Positions 1 through 11,190 of a DNA stretch of 64,000 nucleotides are shown here, piece after piece. The notes below the pieces were generated by a model that worked only from the letters and a program-made list of their open reading frames with translations, did no database searches and was not told where the DNA came from. The stretch is from contig CM039128.1 of the NCBI GenBank assembly GCA_022036555.1, positions 186,001 through 250,000 on the forward strand. Reading direction: 5' to 3'. Made by a program: the position numbers and the translations under genes. Every line of letters begins with the position of its first letter. Position 1 is the first letter of the stretch. Source of the DNA: Microstegium vimineum. Taxonomy: Eukaryota > Streptophyta > Magnoliopsida > Poales > Poaceae.

Positions 1-480
1 CGTCATCGGCCTCTAGGTAAGCTCGCCGCGGTGCTCCTTATTCTTCTCTCTTTGTGTGTGCGGCCGTGGTGGAGCGCGCGCGGCTGGTGACGGTGGTGCC
101 GCTGCAAGCGGCGGTGGCGGTGGTGGTGGCGCTCCCCCTTCTCTCTCTGTGTGCGCGCAGTGGCGGTGGTTGTGGGGCTGGGCCGTGCAGGGCGGAGCGG
201 CGCTGCCGCACTAGTGGCGGGCCGGGCGGTGCGAGGTGGGGTGGCGATGGTGGCGGGGCTTGGCGGTGCGGTGCGGCCGGGACGGCGCTGGTGCTGGGGC
301 GGGGCGGTGGTAGCTGGAGGTTGAAGAAGGGAGCTAAAACGGTGGGCACGCGCTACAATGAGAGAGGAGGACAGCCACTGCTGGGCCGAGCAGGGCAAAG
401 GGGAGAGGAGGAGAGGAAGATAGAGAGCGGGGCCAAGTGTCCTTTTTCTTTTTTTCATTTTTTTGAAATACTTACAAATA
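1..480. other. GC-rich low-complexity segment, no gene called
   Basis: The segment is very rich in GGC/GGT triplets and is open in several frames on both strands at once, which is what compositional bias alone produces. It has no recognisable domain. A splice-donor-like site (AGGTAAGC) lies near position 15. It may be the promoter/5-prime leader part of an LTR or CACTA element, or a 5-prime UTR entering from outside the window. I do not call a gene. Confidence 0.4.
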
Positions 481-489
481 TTTCCATGA

Positions 490-720
490 ATTAAATGCTA
501 TATATATAGAGTAGAATTATAGAATTATAGAGTGCTTATAGAATTATAGAGTAGAGTAGAGTAGAGTAATTATAGAGTAGAGTACATATAGAGTAGATTA
601 GAGTAGAGTAGAGTAATTATATAGTAGAGTACATATAGAGTAGAGTAGAGTACATATATAGTAGAGTAAACTACTTGTATATATATATATAGTAGAGTAA
701 ACTTATATATAGTAGACTAC
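490..720. repeat. AT-rich simple tandem repeat (TAGAG-type)
   Basis: Short units related to TAGAGTAGAGTA alternate with TATAGAGTAGAGTACATA and (TA)n tracts. The array grades into AT-rich DNA up to about 830. No coding potential. Confidence 0.75.
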
Positions 721-959
721 TTCTATATTATTTTAATGGTTATTATACTTGTTAATTAAAGTAAACCTAACTAATTACTTAATGAACTAGTATTATATTA
801 TTATAATGCATGTACTCCCTCTGTATCCTAATTAGATGAATAGATGTCGATGTCCATAAGTGTGACTTTATGTTTATGAGCATGAAACCACTTGTATGAA
901 ATAGTTAAATACTATATGGGTATAATTGAACACCATCCAATAGGTTTAGGGTGAAATAC

Positions 960-2510
960 AGGGTCTGGTTTGAAAATTGAAAATGGGGGGGGCTATTTCC
1001 ACAGGCGGCTGGAAATAGATTTTCATATGCGGTTTGTTTAAGTCAGCCGCATGTGGAAATAGATTTTCACAGGCGGTTCTCTTTAGTGAACCACCTGTGG
1101 AAATCGATTTCCACATGCGGTTCTAGATAAACCGTCTGTATTGTGGTCCTATTTCTACTGGCCTCCGGCGCAGGCGGTTACGAAAAACGCCTATAGAAAT
1201 AGGTTTTCAACCGCCGCTATAGTAGCTATCAATCGGCGATCTCCCTACCTACTTGCAGTTTTGAACTAACCGAGCTCTTTGACATTGAAATTGACGGGTT
1301 CTTTCTACCCAAAGTAAACGTACAAGTGGTGTTTAGTCATCCGTAAATTGACATACAAGTTGTATTAATGGTGTTTACTAAAATTTCAACTACTAAGAGC
1401 TTTGAAGGGTTGCGAGATCTGAACTTTCGCAGAAATCCATCAATCACTCCCGCTATGATCCTCGGCTCCTCGCACACCAACTGATGAATATTGTATGTGT
1501 CGCAACTCGCATGATTGCTGTTAACATCAAATATTATTTTGATAGGTTTGTCCATACAAACTGATGAATAATGCATCTATCGTCCATACAAACTGATGAA
1601 TATTGCATCTATATCGTGACTCGCAAAACTTGATGCCAACAACAAATATTATTTCAATAGGTTCGTCCATACAAACTAATGATTAATGTGGCTGTCGCAA
1701 CTCGCAAGACTTGGTGTCAACAACAAATATTATTTCGCTAGGTTCATCCATATAAACTAATGAATAATGTATCTCTCGTAACTCACAAGACTTTGTGTCA
1801 ACAGCAAATATTATTTCGATAGGTTCGTTCATACCAGCTGATGAATAATGCATCTGTCATAACTCGCGAGACTTGGTGTCAACAACAAATATTATTTCGA
1901 TAGGTTTGTCCATACAACTGGTGAATAATGCATCTGTTACAAGTCGCAAGACCTGGTGTCAACTGCAAATATTACTATGATAGGTTTGTCCATGTCCTTC
2001 CAACTAATGGAAAACTCACACCACACGCCAGTGCTAAGAAAATAAAATTAATATAAAGCAGTCTACGTCTCTATTACCGTAAGCTCAACTACAATATGAT
2101 GACCATCAAAACTGATTTCCAGAAACTTGTCAAAACTGAGATTTGTAGTAGTGGCTGTAGTACCAACCGTCATTGTGCAACGGCCTCTAGAAATTGATTA
2201 TTTCTAGATGTGGTTCATCTAGAAATTGTTCGGAGCTGGGCCAAAACATTAGTCGCATATGGGATTTACAGGGACGTTGATATATCAGCAACATCGAAAC
2301 AGTTTCCATCTGTCGTCGTTCATGTTTTCAGCCACCCCCCTCCAATTCTGAAATTTTGTTTCCCACCAATTTCTTCAAAGTTAGGGACTGTTGATCCAGC
2401 CATCTCTAAAAATAACTGAATAACACAGATCATTTTGCAGAGACAGTCAAACTTGACTGTCCGCCTCTGGAAATCTATTTTGACCACGCTTAATCGTCTA
2501 TGCAGTAGTG
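960..2510. mobile_element. CACTA-type (En/Spm) transposon remnant
   Basis: From about 990 the sequence holds several alternating direct and inverted copies of a subterminal motif of the type CCACAGGCGGTT / AACCGCCTGTGG followed by AAATCGATTT. This is the classic appearance of CACTA subterminal repeats. A related motif (CCGCCTCTGGAAATC) recurs near 2460, and a TAGTG sits at 2506-2510, the expected right terminus (CACTA in reverse complement). I could not find the matching left CACTA terminus, and no transposase remains. The middle is an 82-bp tandem array. This looks like a non-autonomous or decayed element; its exact boundaries are uncertain. Confidence 0.55.
1490..1995. repeat. Tandem array, about 82-bp unit, about six copies
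   Basis: The phrase TCCATACAAACTGATGAATAATG, or a close variant, recurs near 1550, 1660, 1745, 1825 and 1905, with a last partial copy near 1985. The intervening text CGCAAGACTTGGTGTCAAC is also conserved. Copies differ by scattered substitutions and 1-2 bp indels, and the first copy has an internal partial duplication. No open frame runs through the array. Confidence 0.75.
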
Positions 2511-2945
2511 ACGCAAGCTTGATGCATCGACCTAATTGATCACTATCTAAATGGTAGACTTCTAGGGTCGTTTGGGCTCTTATTTAGAGGAATTAAGATA
2601 TACTATAACTAATTACGCTATTTAGCTTGAAAATTGATATTTCACTTTCCACAGTTCGCATATAAGTCTATCTTCAATTTATAGGGTGAGAGGTGGAAAT
2701 TGATTATATAAATCGTCATGCTATATGTTTCTACTTTACAACTATAATTTTCTCTGTAAATCCAAATGCAAAATAATCGATTATATAGATTATCTATCAA
2801 AATGGGGTGCTTAACTATATACTTTGTTTCATAATGCCATATGGTGAGTAGTTTAGATATAGATTGATGGGTAACCTTATGTTGGTTTTCACAATCGCAT
2901 AGGTCGATCATTATTTAAAAATAGAGTAGGTCCAATAGCTATGAC
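2511..2945. other. AT-rich intergenic DNA
   Basis: AT-rich sequence with no conserved coding signal. A minus-strand open frame of about 89 codons (2642-2911) shows no domain and is probably chance. Confidence 0.4.
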
Positions 2946-3480
2946 CACTACTGGAGAGCTAAAATTTCCTGACGGTGCAAATACCGTTAGGAAAATAGAA
3001 AATACCGTCAAGAAAACGTAAATCCAATTTCCTTAACGGTACACCGTCAGGGTTAGCTCGACAGAGCAATTCAAAAATGTCTGACGGTGAACCGTCAAGG
3101 AAAACATTTTTTATTTGCCTTACAAAATGACAGAATAATTAGAAACCGTCAGGGAAATAGAGCTTCCTATGTTGGTCAAAACCGACAAAAAAAATCATTG
3201 ACCACCGACAGGAAACCATTTGCTTGTCGGTGTAAAACCGTCAGGATATAAGGATAATTACCCTATCGGTCATCAATACATTTAAAAAAAACTATTTTTC
3301 CCTATCAGTTTTTGTTTTTCCTATCTTTTCAAACCATCAGAAAAAATATATTTTTCCTGTATGTTCTATTACCCTGAACCATCAGAAGTATTGTTTTACC
3401 CTGGACCATCAGAAGTATTGTTTAATTTCCCTGATGATGAAAATCGACAGGTTCATTATATTGCATCATAAAAAATCTAT
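2946..3480 (+). mobile_element. CACTA transposon terminus (second family)
   Basis: CACTACTGGAGAGC begins exactly at 2946. It is followed by repeated, alternately oriented copies of CCTGACGGT / ACCGTCAGG through about 3470. A CACTA end with subterminal inverted repeats is the En/Spm signature. No transposase and no second terminus (TAGTG in matching context) were found nearby, so this is one end of a truncated or disrupted element. Confidence 0.65.
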
Positions 3481-4370
3481 ATATAATTTAAAAATGATAA
3501 TTTAATACAATTTTGAAATTAGCATATAGCTCTGAATGATTATTAGCTAGAACCATGAATCCAATACAGACAAAGATGTCACAGTATTTACATCAATAGC
3601 CACATTCATAAGACATACAATGATTTAGCATCCATCTACATAAAGGTTAGTAACTATACTCAGTACCAGCATGGGCCATGGTAGTTTCAGTAGCAACATG
3701 GGTACCGGTGGTTTCAAGGAAGCATACATGCATTGGGTGTCTGTACAGAGGAGAGTTCAGCTCCAAAACCTGAAATTTTAACATGACCAGATATTACTTA
3801 CATTGCACAATTCAACAGAATATAGTAAGGGGCGCTCCACCTCTAATTTTAACATGACCAGATATGACCAAAAAAATTAAAATTAATTTGAATTCAAATT
3901 TAGAATTACACTGTTTTTAGAAGAGAGGAAAGTAACACGGTAGTAGTATATAGTAAGGGACGCTCCACCTCTATCGATCAGCAGGCCGGGACCGAAAGTC
4001 AAAGTCAACTCTGTTGTTTCTTTTTTTCTAACCGATTGCCTCCATGTTTTGAATTCTGATACTGCTGTATGCTGGGATCCTCATCAAACTATATATATAT
4101 AGAAGCTAGCTAGTTCTTTCCCTCCAAAATATATACCCTCAACTCCTCAACCTTTTACCCCAGGAGCTGAGCTAGCTGAGGCCAAGTAAGGACCAAGGTC
4201 AGTGGCATGCATATCTAATTCACACTTTCTAATAATCTTCAGCTGCCATATCCTCTTCCCTAATTAAGGCAGGAAGAATAGGATTAAACACAAGTACATG
4301 ATGAATATGAATAATCTTTTTTTTCATGCCTCAGCTGCTGCAGAAACGTCGTCCGTCCAGATCCACCAAG
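3481..4370. other. Upstream region of the kinase-MSP gene
   Basis: Mostly AT-rich, non-coding. A 24-bp stretch (ATAGTAAGGGGCGCTCCACC and flanks) occurs twice, near 3824 and 3952, as an imperfect direct repeat. A TATA-like tract lies at about 4089-4103, and the segment from there to 4370 reads like a 5-prime leader, with a possible leader intron before TCAGCTGCTGCAG. Nothing else was recognised. Confidence 0.35.
4089..4103 (+). promoter_or_regulatory. Candidate TATA box of the kinase-MSP gene
   Basis: ACTATATATATATAG lies about 280 bp upstream of the first coding ATG (4371). Position and sequence fit a plant TATA element. No transcript evidence is available. Confidence 0.35.
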
Positions 4371-6521
4371 ATGAGCCTCGTGGGTAAGGACATGGACATT
4401 GAACTCGAGTTGCTTGAAAAAATCACAAACAAGTTTTCAAAGGACCAAAAAGTTGGCAGTGGTGGGTATGGAGATGTTTACAGGGTATGAGACTAATGAC
4501 TCGATCCTACTGCTTTTTCTTTTCTTTTCGTTGGCTTCTTCATTTGATCACAAGGTACAACAACAGGGCGTGTATAATGGGGAAGTGATTGCTGTGAAGA
4601 AGCTTCACCCGCTCCAAGGACTAGATGATAAGGAGTTTGACGGTGAATTCCGTAACCTTAGGGTCTTCGCCATGAGAATGTGGTTAGGTTACTTGGCTAC
4701 TGCTATGCATCAAAAAAGAAGTATGTTACGCACAACGGAGAACTAGTCCGCGCTACAGAAACGGAGCGCGTTCTCTGCTTCGAATTTATGCAAGGTGGAA
4801 GCCTTGAGAAACATATTACAGGTATATACTACCTAGCTATTTGATCGCTTGGTAGGTTGTTTTGGTTTTATATATATAGAAGAGCCGTTCTGTGATTTTT
4901 CTAGATGTACAGAACGTCTCTTCTTACATACAATTTATAATGAGGAGAGTACTATTCATTATTAGCAAGCTCAAAGATGCATGATTATTATTTAAGTTAT
5001 ACGTTTGCTTTTCCATTGCAGATAAATCTTGTAATCTTGACTGGCCGACATGTTACAGAATCATTAAAGGGATCTGTGAGGGCTTAAACCACCTGCATAA
5101 CGAACGGGGAAAACCTATTTTCCATCTGGACTTGAAACCTGCTAATATATTGCTTGATGAGAATAATAAGACGGCAAAAATCGGAGACCTGGGTTTGTCC
5201 AGACTTATTACTTCATCACAGACGCACAAAACAGAGATTGTCAAAGGAACACAGTAAGTTGACCTGACACGAGCACAGTAATCGTATTGACCTGACACGC
5301 GCACAGTAATAAGTAATAACCATACCTTCTTGCTTGCTTTGTTATATCATCATCTGATCCATAAACAAGGGGTACATGCCACCTGAATACACGACGGGTG
5401 GTTTTATATCGATGAAGTTTGACGTGTTCAGCTTGGGAGTCATAATCCTGAAAATAATGGCCGGAAATGAAGGCTACCTCAGCTGTTTTGATTTGCCTCA
5501 CGAAAAGTTTCTTGAGAATGTAAGTACAAAATTACTATCAACTCTCTCTTTTTTATATACATACAAGGCAGCGCTATTCTACCCCACAAATCAGAACTAA
5601 CTATTAAGTACTATTAAACAATGTTCAGTATCAGTCAATACTACATCAACACCACAAAATATTGAATAATTGTATGTCTATCCTTTGTGTGTATCATCTA
5701 TCTATCTGCGTAAACATCACACATCTTTTTAACTTTGTTCCCCAACTTTATAGGTAACTGACAGCTGGAAAGAAAGGCTGCTGCAGGGCAGATCGGGAAT
5801 TCATCACAAGAAATAAACAGCCTACGACTGAAGGCTTGTGTTGATATAGCACTAAGATGTGTACGTGATGACCGAAAGAAGCGGCCTTCTATAAATGACA
5901 TTGTCAAAGAACTGGAACAACTAGAGTCTAAGATCAAGGAAATAATCTTACTCTCTTCTGATCAGTCAAATGACCTAATTGGCCAGCAGGTACACCATTT
6001 TCATTACTGTCAGTCAAATAATGAAAAGCTAGCTAGCTTCTTGCTGATGCATGACTCTGGTCTCCCTTGTTTTCTTGCAGTCGCAGAGGAGCTCTGCTGA
6101 CTCCAACATTCTTGCCGTGGATCCGACCCAGGAGCTGCGGTTTCCACTATTGGAGCCAAGAAATAAGGACATATCATGCTGCCTGCAGTTGACAAACCTG
6201 ACGGAAGGCTCCATTGCATTCAACATAAAGACTAACCGAGCCAAGTACTGCACAGATCCCAGCAAAGGGATTATGCCACCATGTTCCAAACGCTATGTCT
6301 TGGTGACGTTGCCAGCACAGGAGGCTCAGGTACCTCCGCCGTCGTCCAGCATGGACATGTTCCTTGTGCAGAGTGTTCAAGTGATGAGCAAGGAACTAAC
6401 GTCTGATGATGACATCACCGGTGACTTGTTTGAAAAGGTCATGAAGGACAAGGTGGTGGATGTGGTCAAACTGCCGATTGTTTTTGTTGCACGAGATCAA
6501 TTGACACACACTCCTCGCTAA
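4371..6521 (+). pseudogene. Receptor-like cytoplasmic kinase fused to an MSP (VAP-like) domain, frame-disrupted
   Basis: Six exons are readable: 4371-4484, 4567-4821, 5022-5253, 5370-5519, 5754-5989, 6081-6521. Exon 1 gives a short N-terminus and the glycine loop GSGGYGDVYR. Exon 2 has the VAIK-type lysine (VIAVKK). Exon 3 has HLDLKPAN (non-RD: Leu before Asp) and DLG instead of DFG. Exon 4 is the APE-side region (PPEY), exon 5 the C-lobe arginine segment (KKRPS). Exon 6 is a major-sperm-protein domain (DPTQELRFPLLEP, then CLQLTNLT) such as VAP proteins use to bind FFAT motifs at the ER. There is no signal peptide or transmembrane segment, so it is probably cytoplasmic. Three frame breaks are seen: in exon 2 near 4660, at the exon 3/4 junction near 5370 and in exon 5 near 5780-5805. 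Splice sites are otherwise canonical. It is either a recent pseudogene or a gene with sequence errors. Confidence 0.75.
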
Positions 6522-7290
6522 TATAATACTAACATAGATAGCACGGGTGAGGTGTGCGTACCACATCGGCACACATCTATGCTTATGTACTTTTGATTGA
6601 AAAAAATTCTATGTATTGTTGTGCTTCATCATCAGTAAAACTACAATTTACATCGAGTAGAAGTTAAATATGTACGTGTCTTGTTCGTGAAGCTCTATGC
6701 TAAATATCTTTTTATAAAGGAAGAATTTATTAAAAATGTAAGCGTCTTACAACGAGTTGATATAAAATCTTGAAAATAGTTCTTCCGGCCTCTACTTGAT
6801 AGAAACCACAGAGCCATCAAAAGATAGAAAAAACCACAAACGCCCTGATGACTATCAGTCCAAAAACTAGCCAAGCCATCCATATGCATGCGAGAAGCCC
6901 CCGCAACTAAATCTGATATGATATTCAGCTTAATTTGAAATTTGGCCCATAGTGACCCATTTGCATGTTAAAGCAGTTTGTAATTTAAGTTGTATTGGTC
7001 CATATGCATGTTAATAAGATGTTATGGAGGGTTTAGTCTCATCTTGGTTGTTTAGGTGGGTTAGACTAACATATAAGACTTTTAGAGTCAATTTCACTAT
7101 CTCCGGGTTAATCCTTTTAGTTAGGCGAAGCGAGGATGAAAACATAAGTGAGATGGTGGTAGGTGTGATTCATTCAGCGCGTAGAGTGGATCTGAACCAT
7201 TTACGTTACAAATAAATAACCAAAAAAATAGCGAGCAAAGGTGAAGAAAATATTTCTATTTAGAAAACTATCTATCATTGACGTTCGTAG
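6522..7290. other. Intergenic, degenerate repeat sequence
   Basis: 3-prime flank of the kinase-MSP gene, then AT-rich sequence. The stretch 6700-6890 (TTTATAAAGGAAGAATTTATT and following) resembles degenerate LINE-type 3-prime sequence on the minus strand, but I cannot establish this. No gene seen. Confidence 0.3.
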
Positions 7291-7295
7291 CATCA

Positions 7296-10125
7296 TGTCA
7301 CACCCAGTTTTAAAGACAAAACGGATACATAAACCTTATGTGTGCCCAGAGATCAGTCACACACATAAGCTGACAAATTACCAAAAACGTACCATTACAG
7401 GTGTTTATTACATAGCGAATAAGTATCTAATTAAAGTTTATTACATAACAGCGGAAATAAAAGATAACTCTCGCGAAGTTCCATCGCACAGGGACGTCAA
7501 CTGGTTGACTCCAAACCTAGTAGTCCTCAGGATACTCCTCATAACCCTAATAATCTGGTACACATCCGGGATTTTTATCCAAATATGAAAATAAACAAGC
7601 GTAAGTACTTCTAGTACTCAACAAGTAAACATGGGGTTCATGAGGCTCAAAAAGTATGACACTGGTTAAACTGCATCAGCTTTTATGTTGTCACAATTCT
7701 AGCATATGGATAGCATCAATAATATCAACAGCCCAATAACCATATGATCAAGTAAACATGTATAATGAATAGCAAACGAGTAAATGGTAGATTAAAGTCA
7801 TTCTGTTCCATAAGAATTTCAGGCCACTCGTATCCGTGAGCACGGCTAATATATTAGTTTTAAGACACTCTGTAGAGGTCGTACAACTTTACCCATGAGT
7901 CGTGTTGCCCAAATGCCCCGGGTTTATAACTCCCATAAAACTACCGAGGTGAGTGGGCAGGGTACACTATGAAGTCTTTCGGAGGGGCTTGCTGACAAAC
8001 AACAGACATTACAGATCCACGGGTAAGGGTATACGGAGTTTCCTTGATGGTACACACGCGCAGCGGTAGCCACTCTGGCCATACCCCACAACCGCGCGTC
8101 AATGGCAACTTTCATGAACTATCACATGCAAGAAAGTAACCCCCTTACTTAACTAAAGCCAGAGTCATGTAGCTCTCATGGTTGTACTGTAAATCCCGGG
8201 TGATCGCTTACAGAGGTTCTAGAGCACCTCAAAAACTGTGCTCTAGATCACCTTAATCCATGTTGCTAAAAAGCATATTTTACTGTTGTTGCATAAGTCA
8301 TTAGTCAAGGTTACATGATCATAGTTATTTTTCAAGAGCTCTAGCTTGATCTACCCAATGCATAAATCCCAGGGTAACAAGGTATAAGGTACAAATCTAT
8401 GGTAAAATTATATAGGATGTCAAGGAAACACATGCATAACATGAATTAATGTTTAATGTGATTAGGACAACAAGGATGATCCCATGAATACTTGCCTTGC
8501 TCAAACGGTTCTTGCTGCTCCTGCTCAACAAAGAAATCCTCCTGGTAATCCATGTACTGCTCACCGTCTATACTCGATCACCACATCAACATACAATCAT
8601 ACCGAGGCATAACATGCAAACAAACAAGGCTATAAATTAGAACAGTACACCAACAGTAGTAAAACAATATTAAAAGTTTATAAAATTGATCTACGTCTTA
8701 CTACGATCACATCGATGTTTGGATCACGAAAAACGGAGCTATAACGAAGAAGATATGCTCTAAACAAGATTCGCAGATTAAACTTGGGATTAAAAGAGGC
8801 TAAGCAATTAAATATCTTTAAAAGTTTTCTAACATGATCTATGAACTAACTAACACGTAGATTACGTCGATACGATTCTAACGCAATTTCAATGAGTCAA
8901 AACGGAGTTAAAATGAGCATTTTATAAGCATTTGAAAATGGGTGGCAATTCTGTAATTAAGGGCTTTCTATTTATTTTCGAAATAAAACAAATCCGAAAG
9001 GAAATACGTTTTCCAGAGCCGAAAGCGTAGAGCGAGAATGCGCTTTAGGACTGCGGGTTATGACTTAAAAAGGGGCAGGGTTCTTTTTGCAAAAACGTTA
9101 GCCAAAGGGGTACGGGGCTCTGAGATCCGCCTGATCCAGAACGAACGACCGAGATTAGAAAGGGGGGAGAGCGGCGGAGCGGTGGCCGGAAATAGAGCGG
9201 CCGGCGGCGCCATGGCTGGAGTTGGGCGGCGCAATGCAATCCGAGGCCACAGAGCGGTATTCTCGACACGGAAAGGACAGGGAGATAGAGGGAGAGATGG
9301 TGAACACTACGGCGGGGTCGATTGGACCGATTAGACGCCGCGTGTGGCGGTGCTCGCGGCACAGCGGCTCGACACGAACGGCGGGCGTGGAACGGCGAAA
9401 CAGAGGGATGAGGAAAGGATGGCGAGCTCCTGGGGGCTCTTCTTACCACGCGCGATGTTCGGGAGGCGGTGGAACGGAGCGGAGGGGCTCGGCAAGCGCG
9501 GGGCGACGGCGACGGTTCTGTGCGTGGCGTGCGGCGACGGCTGGGGCCTTGCGGTGCTCTGAGAGGGCGAGGTGAGGGCGGTAAGGTGCGGGGGCTTGGC
9601 TTTTATAGCCCGGAGGCGTGCCGTAGGAAGGAAGGGATCGCCCTTCGCTGCAATTCTGCTCGGCCGGGAAGGAAACACCGGCGTGGGGAAAGGAAAGGGG
9701 AGAGGAGGAAGAAAGGAAGGTGGAGTTGAGGGGCTGACGTGCGGGGTCCACTTGCCAGAGAGAGAGCGGCGCTGAGCGCGTGCTGGGCCTCTGCGCGAGG
9801 GGAGAGAGCTGGGCCAGCGAGGGAGAAGGCCTTCGGGCCAGAAAGGAAAAAGAGAGGGAGAGGGTAAAAGAAATGGTTTTTCCTTTTATTTCTGGAATTC
9901 CAAAACCAATTTCAAAACACATTTGAACATCTAATTTGAATTTTGAAAATACCAAACAATACAAGAACACTATGCAGCAGCATGAATGCAACAAAGTGTT
10001 TCTACCATATGATTCTTTTTATTTTGGGAAAACATTCTTAATTTCCTATATGATAATGATCACCCAAAAATGCATTTAATCCATTTTTAATCTATTTCCA
10101 GAAATACAAGTTTTAGGATGTTACA
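7296..10125 (-). mobile_element. Solo LTR, 2.83 kb, with 5-bp target-site duplication
   Basis: The element starts TGTCACACCC at 7296 and ends GGATGTTACA at 10125, so it has TG...CA termini. It is flanked by the identical pentamer CATCA (7291-7295 and 10126-10130). No gag/pol coding region is present and the two ends do not form long direct repeats, so a solo LTR is the simplest reading. The 9.0-9.9 kb part is GC-rich and carries a strong TATA box on the minus strand, which suggests the LTR is oriented right to left (U3 at high coordinates). GC-rich open frames inside (9045-9994) are compositional. Confidence 0.7.
9600..9607 (-). promoter_or_regulatory. TATA box of the solo LTR
   Basis: On the minus strand the text is GGGCTATAAAAGCCAAG, a near-consensus plant TATA box at the edge of a GC-rich leader. 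It would drive transcription toward lower coordinates within the solo LTR. Confidence 0.45.
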
Positions 10126-10130
10126 CATCA

Positions 10131-10380
10131 ACTAGTGATTTTTAGCCCCTGAGCACGAGGGCTCGATGGTTGCATTAGGGTTTATAATCGGAGCTACGAT
10201 GTAGGGGTTATTACATGGTGACTCCTTTCTACAACATCCTCGACTATCTCCTTATCCTATTGTCAAGTGTGTTGTCCATCGTCTTGTACTTGGAGCAGGA
10301 GATGTGGAGAAACATCAGGTGGTCGTTATCCGAAGATGGTGGTACTACATTTCATCATAGGGATATGTATGGCCTATCCC
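10131..10380. other. Short spacer between solo LTR and CACTA end
   Basis: No gene seen. A 67-codon plus-strand frame (10215-10418) has no recognisable domain and runs into the CACTA end. Confidence 0.35.
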
Positions 10381-10740
10381 CACTAGTAGAGAAGTTACAT
10401 CTCAACCGGGAAATATAGATCCGGGACTAAAAGTTTGCTATAACCGGAACTAAAGGTCCTCTCAACTTATAAAAAATTAATGACTCACGTCAACTACGCC
10501 CCCCATGAGATTTGAACTCAAGACCTCATGCACTACCTCGCGCGTAGCTTACCATACCACTACACAACACATCTAACAATGAAAGTGATGTTTCTCTTTT
10601 GAACCAACCTATCAAAGGGGCTTTTAGTCCGGGTTGGAGGCTCTTTAACCCAAATTGGTGTTACCAACCAGGACTAAAGATCTTTCGAAGCCCTTAAAAC
10701 TTAACGAACATTAGTTTCGAACACAAAAATTTTCGAGACT
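10381..10740 (+). mobile_element. CACTA transposon terminus (third family)
   Basis: CACTAGTAGAGAAG begins at 10381 and is followed by inverted copies of motifs of the type ACCGGGACTAAA / TTTAGTCCGGGTT (near 10420, 10625 and 10670). This is the subterminal pattern of a common grass CACTA family. The opposite terminus was not found, so the element is incomplete or interrupted. Confidence 0.6.
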
Positions 10741-11190
10741 AAAGGCAAAATCTAATGCATACCAAAAGTCCATTCTCATTAGTTCAAGAGAAATTGTTCC
10801 AAGTTATAAGATAATCGTTCAATGTTTTAAGGAAAAGGTGTTCTACATTAATGAGAAAATTAGTCCATATCCAAACAAAATTGCTCTGCATATATATTTG
10901 GATTTCAATCTGTCTCTGTGATTTTTTATCATAATTTTAAAATCTTGAAGACCTTTTAAATAGTTGAAAAAACGTATCCAATGTTTATCATTGTTTTGGA
11001 AATAAACAAAGTACGAAACTGCTTTGAAAATTTTAACCAGGCTATTCAGTTTGGGGGTAATTTAGATGATTTTGATAGTTGATGAAGGAATTAAGATGTT
11101 TCGTTTTGTACAGTAGTTTGGGGAGGAACGGTGATAGTTTTCAGGAAAAAATAAAAAACAACTATTCAAACTATAAAATTAAACATAGTA
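10741..11190. repeat. Dispersed repeat, second copy at 21.2-22.3 kb
   Basis: The text TTCAAGAGAAATTGTTCCAAGTT through ATTAATGAGAAAATTAGTCCATAT and on to TATGGGCTGAACAAGCTCACA matches, with substitutions, the sequence at 21180-21261 plus 22177-22313. In the second copy a MULE interrupts the repeat. Family unknown; non-coding. Confidence 0.55.

Noticed and set aside
3..494. Opposed open frames of 103-151 codons in the first 500 bp
   Set aside because: GC and triplet bias opens several frames on both strands at once; no domain, and composition is Ala/Arg/Pro or Gly/Arg repeats.
9038..9994. Eight overlapping open frames on both strands, the longest 183 codons
   Set aside because: They lie inside the GC-rich leader of the solo LTR and have biased composition only.
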